Source: Streptomyces sp. MUM 203J
Lineage (GTDB): Bacteria > Actinomycetota > Actinomycetes > Streptomycetales > Streptomycetaceae
Assembly: GCF_022414595.1 (NCBI RefSeq)
Contig: NZ_JADWYO010000007.1
Span: forward strand, 1 to 64,000
Direction: 5' to 3'
Length of the DNA stretch: 64,000 nucleotides
Every line of letters starts with the position of its first letter. Positions within the stretch are counted from its first letter, which is position 1. The notes under the pieces are model-generated. The model worked only from the letters and a program-made list of their open reading frames with translations, did not search any database and had not been told where the DNA came from. Of the stretch, positions 59,737 to 64,000 are shown piece after piece. Made by a program: the position numbers and the translations under genes.

Positions 59737-60159
59737 ATGACTGCCGCAGACCGGTTCCGTGCCGCCGTGGACAGCCGTGACCTGGCGGGTCTGGAGGACC
59801 TGTTCACCGAGGACGTGCGCTTCTACAGCCCGGTGAAGTTCACGCCCTTCGAGGGCAGGACGGCGGTGCTGGGGCTGTTCGGTGTGCTGCTCCGTACCTT
59901 CGAGGACTTCCGGTACGTCGGGGAGTACACCGGCAGTGCGCAGACCGGCACCGACGGGACGGTCGCACCGTCGGCCGTGCTGCTGTTCCGCGCGACGGCG
60001 GGCGGACGCCGGATCCACGGCATCGATCTGCTGCACTTCGACGAGGACGGGCAGATCAAGGAGTTCACCGTGATGGTGCGCCCGCAGTCCGCCGTTCACG
60101 CGCTCGGGGAGGCGGTGCTCGCCGGGCTGGTCGCGGACGGGCTCGTACCGGAGGCCTGA
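59737..60159 (+). CDS. SnoaL/NTF2-like protein
   Basis: A 140-residue alpha+beta barrel protein from ATG 59737, chosen because GAGGGAG lies just upstream. ADRFRAAVDSRDLAGLEDLFTEDVRFYSPV is the typical opening helix and strand; GIDLLHFDEDGQIKEFTVMVRP the closing strands. SnoaL-like proteins may be polyketide cyclases, isomerases or simple ligand binders; no catalytic residues can be assigned. It is probably repressed by the divergent PadR. Confidence 0.82.
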   Translation: MTAADRFRAAVDSRDLAGLEDLFTEDVRFYSPVKFTPFEGRTAVLGLFGVLLRTFEDFRYVGEYTGSAQTGTDGTVAPSAVLLFRATAGGRRIHGIDLLHFDEDGQIKEFTVMVRPQSAVHALGEAVLAGLVADGLVPEA

Positions 60160-60176
60160 GCCGGTTCCGTACGCTG

Positions 60177-60653
60177 GTGGGCGTGCATATCTCTTTCGTC
60201 TGTACGGGGAACATCTGCCGGTCGCCGTCCGCCGCACTGGTGTTCGCGGAGCGGCTGCGCCGGGCTGGGCTGGCGGACGGGGTGCGGGTGACCAGCGCGG
60301 GAACCGGACCGTGGCATGCCGGGGAGCCCATCGACGAACGGGCCGCCGGGACGCTCGCACGGCACGGGTACCCGGTCGGGCACGTCGCGGCGCAGGTCGG
60401 TGACGTGCATCTGGGAGCCGACCTGCTGCTGGCGATGGACAGGGGGCACGAGAAGGCGTTGCGGCGACTGGCCGACGACCCGTCACGGGTGCGGCTGCTG
60501 CGGTCCTTCGATCCGGACGCGGCCGCCGCCGGCGACCTGGAGGTGCCCGATCCGTACTACGGGGGCCCGGAGGGCTTCGACACGATGCTGGTCATGATCG
60601 AGGCGGCGATGCCCGGGCTGCTGGCCTGGGTGCGTGAACGACTGCCCGCGTGA
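60177..60653 (+). CDS. Low-molecular-weight protein tyrosine phosphatase
   Basis: A 158-residue phosphatase. FVCTGNICRSPSAA holds the Cx5R active site near the N-terminus, and VPDPYYGGPEGFD contains the general acid Asp. GTG 60177 or 60183 is the start. It overlaps the next gene by four bases (GTGA), so it is co-transcribed with the kinase-like gene. It probably dephosphorylates a bacterial protein tyrosine phosphate or a related substrate. Confidence 0.92.
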   Translation: MGVHISFVCTGNICRSPSAALVFAERLRRAGLADGVRVTSAGTGPWHAGEPIDERAAGTLARHGYPVGHVAAQVGDVHLGADLLLAMDRGHEKALRRLADDPSRVRLLRSFDPDAAAAGDLEVPDPYYGGPEGFDTMLVMIEAAMPGLLAWVRERLPA

Positions 60654-61510
60654 CGACGGCCCGGAACGCGGCGGAGCGGTTCACCGGGCGGAGGGCGGCC
60701 GCTGAGCGGCCGTCGTCCGGCGGGGTCACCGAGGTCACCCTGGAGGGCGGACGGACGGTGGTGGTGAAACGCGGCGACGGACCCGGTTCCGTGCGTGCGG
60801 AGGCGGCGGGGCTGCGCTGGCTGGCCGAAGCGGCGGTGGTGCGGGTCCCGGTCGTGTTCGGGAACGACGAGGACTGGCTGGTGACCGAGCGGGTGCCTCA
60901 GGGGCCGCCGGGTCCCGGGGCGGCGGTACGGTTCGGGCGCGAGCTGGCGGCGCTGCACGCGGCCGGAGCGCCCGCTTTCGGCTCGGGTCCGCCCGGCGGG
61001 CCCCGGGAGGCGTACATCGGCCGTGCCCGGATGCGTAACGTACCGGACATCGGTGCCGGTTGGCCCGACTGGTACGCGGAGCACCGCGTGCTGCCCTATC
61101 TGCGGCGAGCGGTGGACGGCGGCGTGCTGACGGGTGCCGAAGGGCGGGCCGTGGAGCGGGCCTGTGAGCGGCTGCCGCAACTGGCCGGGCCCGCCGAGCC
61201 ACCCGCCCGGCTGCACGGCGACCTGTGGAACGGCAATGTGCTGTGGGACGGCGACGGGAGGGTGTGGCTCATCGACCCGGCCGCGCACGGCGGGCACCGG
61301 GAGACGGATCTGGCGATGCTCCGGCTGTTCGGATGCCCGCATCTGGAGCGGGTGCTGGAGGGCTACCAGGAGGTGGCGCCGCTCGCGGAGGGGTGGGAGG
61401 AGCGGGTCGGAGCGCACCAGTTGTTCCCGCTGCTGGTCCATGTGGTGCTGTTCGGCCGCAGCTACGCCGAACGGGCCGTGGCGGCGGCGCGGGGGACGCC
61501 TGCGGGGTGA
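60650..61510 (+). CDS. Fructosamine kinase-like phosphotransferase
   Basis: A 286-residue APH-like kinase from GTG 60650. VVVKRGDG has the ATP-binding Lys; LHGDLWNGNVLW the catalytic loop; LIDPAAHGGHRETDLAMLRLFG the metal-binding Asp segment. This set is typical of the fructosamine/ketosamine-3-kinase family, which repairs glycated proteins. In Streptomyces it commonly follows a LMW phosphatase, as here. Confidence 0.9.
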   Translation: MTTARNAAERFTGRRAAAERPSSGGVTEVTLEGGRTVVVKRGDGPGSVRAEAAGLRWLAEAAVVRVPVVFGNDEDWLVTERVPQGPPGPGAAVRFGRELAALHAAGAPAFGSGPPGGPREAYIGRARMRNVPDIGAGWPDWYAEHRVLPYLRRAVDGGVLTGAEGRAVERACERLPQLAGPAEPPARLHGDLWNGNVLWDGDGRVWLIDPAAHGGHRETDLAMLRLFGCPHLERVLEGYQEVAPLAEGWEERVGAHQLFPLLVHVVLFGRSYAERAVAAARGTPAG

Positions 61511-61565
61511 TCCGCATCGGCTCGGGCCTCGTCCGGGGTGCCCACCGTTTACGTGTCCTTCACCC

Positions 61566-61840
61566 TCACCTCGGTGGCACCGCGTCCTCCGCGCAGACAC
61601 GGCGCGAGTCGCCCGTCACGTGCAGTTCGCCGGTACCCGTGGCGCGGACGTCCAGCAGGCCCTCCCCGCTGGCGGTGGAGGTGCTCGCACCGAGTGTCCT
61701 GGCCATCTGCTGACGGGACGGGCCGAGGTCTTCGCGGAGCGCGCGGCGTTCCTCGGCGGGCGGGAGGGCGATCTCCCGGCGGGCACCGGCGAGGAAGGCG
61801 TCGATCGCTTCGAAGCCCGTCACCACACGGCGGAGGCCGT
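61566..61840 (-). pseudogene. Helix-turn-helix (Tap-like) protein remnant
   Basis: FEAIDAFLAGARREIALPPAEERRALREDLGPSRQQMARTLGAS resembles the N-terminal helix-turn-helix region seen in Streptomyces telomere-associated (Tap-like) and related regulators, followed by TGTGELHVTGDSRRVCAEDAV. The rest of the protein is absent and the frame stops at 61566. No clear start is seen; it abuts the carbonic anhydrase end. Weak assignment. Confidence 0.35.
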
Positions 61841-62658
61841 CAGGCGTGGCGTGAGGGGGGCCTGCGGTGCGCGGCGGGTGCGTGGAGGGTGTGGGGCGGC
61901 AGCCGGTGGACGCGCTGGGAGTGCAGGTCGTAGCGTGCGCCGACAACGGCGAGGCGGCCGGTGGTCACCCGCGCCGCGAGGTCGGGTTCGGCGGCCAGCC
62001 GGGCGCGGACGAGCCGTACGTTGGTGTCGATCGCCGCCGCGACCCGTCGCGGTCCTGTGAGGGTGCGGTCGATCGCCGGGCGGATCTGGTCCGCGATGTA
62101 GGTGATGTGCGCGGGCAGCGGCTCACGTGTCTCGTCCGCGTGGACCGCAGCGGTCACCGCGCCGCAGGTGGCATGACCGAGGACGAGCACCAGGGGGATG
62201 TCGAGTTCCAGCACTCCGTACGCGATGCTGCCGAGGACCGCCTCGTCGAGCACTCCGCCCGCGGAGCGGACCGTCATCAGGTCGCCCAGCCCCTGGTCGA
62301 AGATCAGCTCGGGTGGGACACGGGAGTCGACGCAGCCGAGGACCAGGGCGAAGGGGTGCTGGCCGGAGACTGCCAGGATCCGGTCCGCGGTGGCCTCGTG
62401 GGGGTGGCTCTGGTGGCGGGTCGACCAGCGGTGGTTGCCACGGGTGAGTTCCCGCAGGGCGAGGGTGGGAGTGGCGGGCCGCGCTCGGGTGTTCTCCGGG
62501 GCGTTCGTCCGGGGGGTCGCCGTGGTGGGGGTGGCGGCGAGGGTGAGGCCTGTGGCGAGGGCCGCTCCGCCGGCCAGGGCGGTGCGCAGGGCTGTGCGGC
62601 GGGGGCTGCGGGCGTCGGTCGGGCGGGGGGCGCGGGGGCGGGTCGGGTTCGGGGTCAC
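61840..62658 (-). CDS. Beta-carbonic anhydrase with Tat-type signal
   Basis: A 272-residue protein from GTG 62658. The N-terminus has SPRRTALRTALAGGAALATGLTLAAT, an arginine-pair export signal. The zinc ligands are Cys in VLGCVDSRVPPE, and His and Cys in VLGHATCGAV, with Asp and Arg of the CVDSR dyad present. The enzyme interconverts CO2 and bicarbonate, here probably outside the membrane. The C-terminus is His/Arg-rich and variable. The gene is divergent from the B12-riboswitch gene. Confidence 0.9.
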   Translation of the reverse strand: MTPNPTRPRAPRPTDARSPRRTALRTALAGGAALATGLTLAATPTTATPRTNAPENTRARPATPTLALRELTRGNHRWSTRHQSHPHEATADRILAVSGQHPFALVLGCVDSRVPPELIFDQGLGDLMTVRSAGGVLDEAVLGSIAYGVLELDIPLVLVLGHATCGAVTAAVHADETREPLPAHITYIADQIRPAIDRTLTGPRRVAAAIDTNVRLVRARLAAEPDLAARVTTGRLAVVGARYDLHSQRVHRLPPHTLHAPAAHRRPPSRHA

Positions 62659-62869
62659 GTCGGGGACGGTAGGGGGCGGTGGCGCGGGGGGCCTCGTGCT
62701 TGGGCGCTTGTTTGGGAGCTGATGGGGAGTCGACAGGCGCTCTTTGGGATGTCGTTGGAGTTCGTTTGGGGCTCGGTTGACGGTTGGTCGGGGCCTGGCC
62801 GGGCGGGACGGCCCTGGAGGGTGCGTGACGGCGGTCCCGGCTGGGGCGGGGCGGCGGGGGTCTGGCACA

Positions 62870-62995
62870 CTGCTCGTGATCATGTAGGGCGGCGCGGCCC
62901 AGGAATCCGGTGCGAATCCGGTACGGTCCCGCCACTGTGACCGGCTTCCCCGCGGGTGCGGAGAGCCGGGAGTCAGACACTGACGCGCCGCCTTC
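62870..62995 (+). ncRNA. Cobalamin riboswitch
   Basis: The aptamer core is visible: AGGAATCCGGTGCGAATCCG, then GGTCCCGCCACTGTGA and AGCCGGGAGTCAGACACTG (B12-box type). GGCGGCGCG (62888-62896) closes against CGCGCCGCC (62984-62992). A further short hairpin (GGGG...CCCC near 63009-63025) lies before the gene and may sequester the start region. It should lower expression of the downstream binding lipoprotein when cobalamin is plentiful. Confidence 0.9.
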
Positions 62996-63045
62996 TTCCA
63001 TCCGTCAAGGGGACGAGGATCCCCCGGGAAGGTGCGGTTTCGGCC

Positions 63046-64000
63046 ATGGCCCGTGCGCGCGTCGCTGTTCGTCTGTTGTTGTGTGGTGCCCTGCTGCTTC
63101 CGGTGGCGGGGTGCGGAGAGACCGGCGGTTCCGCCGGGGGGCCGGTGTCGGCCACGGCTGCCGCGGGGTTTCCCTACACCGTCTCCAACTGCGGTGTGAA
63201 GACGGCGTTCCCCGGCCCGCCCGAGCGGGCGGTCACCATGAACCAGCACGCCACGGAGCTGCTGCTGGCGCTCGGCCTGCAGGACAGGATGGCGGGGACG
63301 GCGTACCTGGACGACGCCGTACTGCCCGAGTACCGCAAGGCGTACGACGGTGTGAAGGTGCTGGCGCAGGAGTACCCGTCGAAGGAGGTGCTGCTCGGCG
63401 CCGCGCCGGACTTCGTGTACGGCGGGTACGGGACGGCCTTCGACCAGGGGGCCGGGCGGGACCGGGCCGGGCTGGAGAAGGCCGGGATCCGGACGCGGCT
63501 GAACGTCGAGTACTGCACGGACGGGCCGGTCGGTCTCGATCAGCTCCGGGCGGAGATCGGAGAGGTGGCGCGCACGTTCGGGGTTCGTGAACGGGGCGAG
63601 CGTCTGATCCGGGAGCAGGAGCGGCGGATCGGCGCCGTGAAGGAGCGGGTGGCCGGGCGCGACCGGCCGTCGGTGTTCGTGTACGACTCCGGCGACACCT
63701 CGGCGTTCACCGTCGGCGGTGCGGGGATCGGGCACGAGATCGTGTCGCTGGCCGGGGGCGCGAACGTCTTCGGTGACGTGCGGAAGCCGTTCGGGGACGT
63801 GTCGTGGGAGCAGGTGATCGCGCGGCGGCCCGAGGTGATCGTGATCGTCGACTACGGCGGCACGTCGGTGGAGGCGAAGAAGCGGCGGCTGCTGGAGGAT
63901 CCGGCGCTGGCGGGGGTTCCGGCGGTGCGGGACAGGCGGTTCGCGGTGCTGCCGTTGTCGTCGGCGGTGCTGGGGGTGCGGGTGGCGGGTGCGGTGGAGG
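63046..64000 (+). CDS. ABC transporter substrate-binding lipoprotein (BtuF/FecB type), runs off right edge
   Basis: The open frame starts at ATG 63046 and continues to the end of the window without a stop, at least 318 residues. The signal peptide (RVAVRLLLCGALLLPVAG) ends in a lipobox before Cys. The mature part has the periplasmic-binding pattern of metal-chelate receptors: VTMNQHATELLLALGLQDRMAGTAY, AAPDFVYGGYGTAF, FVYDSGDTSAFTVGGAGIGHEIVSLAGGANVF, SWEQVIARRPEVIVIVDYGG. The cobalamin riboswitch 50 bases upstream indicates cobalamin, cobinamide or cobalt-chelate uptake. Permease and ATPase genes should follow beyond the edge. Confidence 0.93.
   Translation, partial: MARARVAVRLLLCGALLLPVAGCGETGGSAGGPVSATAAAGFPYTVSNCGVKTAFPGPPERAVTMNQHATELLLALGLQDRMAGTAYLDDAVLPEYRKAYDGVKVLAQEYPSKEVLLGAAPDFVYGGYGTAFDQGAGRDRAGLEKAGIRTRLNVEYCTDGPVGLDQLRAEIGEVARTFGVRERGERLIREQERRIGAVKERVAGRDRPSVFVYDSGDTSAFTVGGAGIGHEIVSLAGGANVFGDVRKPFGDVSWEQVIARRPEVIVIVDYGGTSVEAKKRRLLEDPALAGVPAVRDRRFAVLPLSSAVLGVRVAGAVE

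Overview
The window is high-GC actinomycete DNA, almost certainly Streptomyces. The evidence is strong third-position G/C bias, GTG starts, Tat and lipoprotein signals, rare TTA (bldA-type) codons, an ECF41 sigma cassette, and PadR/MocR/PaaX/TetR regulators typical of the genus. The density of insertion-sequence remnants and broken genes (serine recombinase, IS630, IS5, IS3, a graspetide-type ATP-grasp relic, a HEAT protein, a quinone oxidoreductase, a DUF1326 protein) suggests an accessory region of the chromosome.

Left part (1-6.9 kb): a leftward trypsin-nSTAND-WD40 protein that runs off the left edge sits with a small trypsin-co-occurring (trypco1-like) gene. This is a probable conflict or immunity cassette with almost identical WD40 repeats. 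A nonsense-killed recombinase, a divergent TetR/SDR pair with candidate operators, and an IS630 relic follow.

6.9-16.8 kb: a leftward operon of a lipoprotein sugar-binding protein, two ABC permeases, a GH5-like beta-mannosidase, a GH85 endo-beta-N-acetylglucosaminidase and a GH38 alpha-mannosidase. Together these form a plausible N-glycan uptake and degradation system. A perfect LacI-type palindrome precedes the operon, but no LacI gene is present. An IS5 relic and a complete IS3 element (17.2-18.5 kb) lie upstream.

19.0-40.6 kb: the centre of interest, a compact NRPS cluster made of two divergent operons. Leftward: NRPS A-T-C, NRPS A-T-C-A-T-TE, a divergent KamA-like radical SAM aminomutase, a SyrP-like Fe/2OG oxygenase and an O-carbamoyltransferase. 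Rightward: AsnB-type amidotransferase, a large SGNH-domain protein, a luciferase-like monooxygenase, an MFS exporter, an Asp/Glu-type racemase and an ATP-grasp ligase. The first A domain has a clear serine code. The other two have Lys/Arg in the pocket, suggesting acidic substrates. The inferred product is a short (about tripeptide) serine-containing peptide carrying hydroxyl, carbamoyl, amide and possibly beta- or D-amino acid features. I do not recognise it as a known cluster. TTA codons in both NRPS genes and the SGNH gene point to bldA control.

40.6-64 kb: ordinary accessory and housekeeping genes. These are a GPP34 protein, two HEAT-repeat proteins, GNAT/PaaX, an alpha/beta hydrolase, an ECF41 cassette with a matching promoter, a vWA protein, a MocR/EamA pair with overlapping divergent starts, an acyltransferase, SGNH/PadR, a SnoaL-like protein, a LMW phosphatase with a fructosamine-kinase-like protein, a beta-carbonic anhydrase, and a cobalamin riboswitch ahead of a metal/B12-type binding lipoprotein that runs off the right edge.
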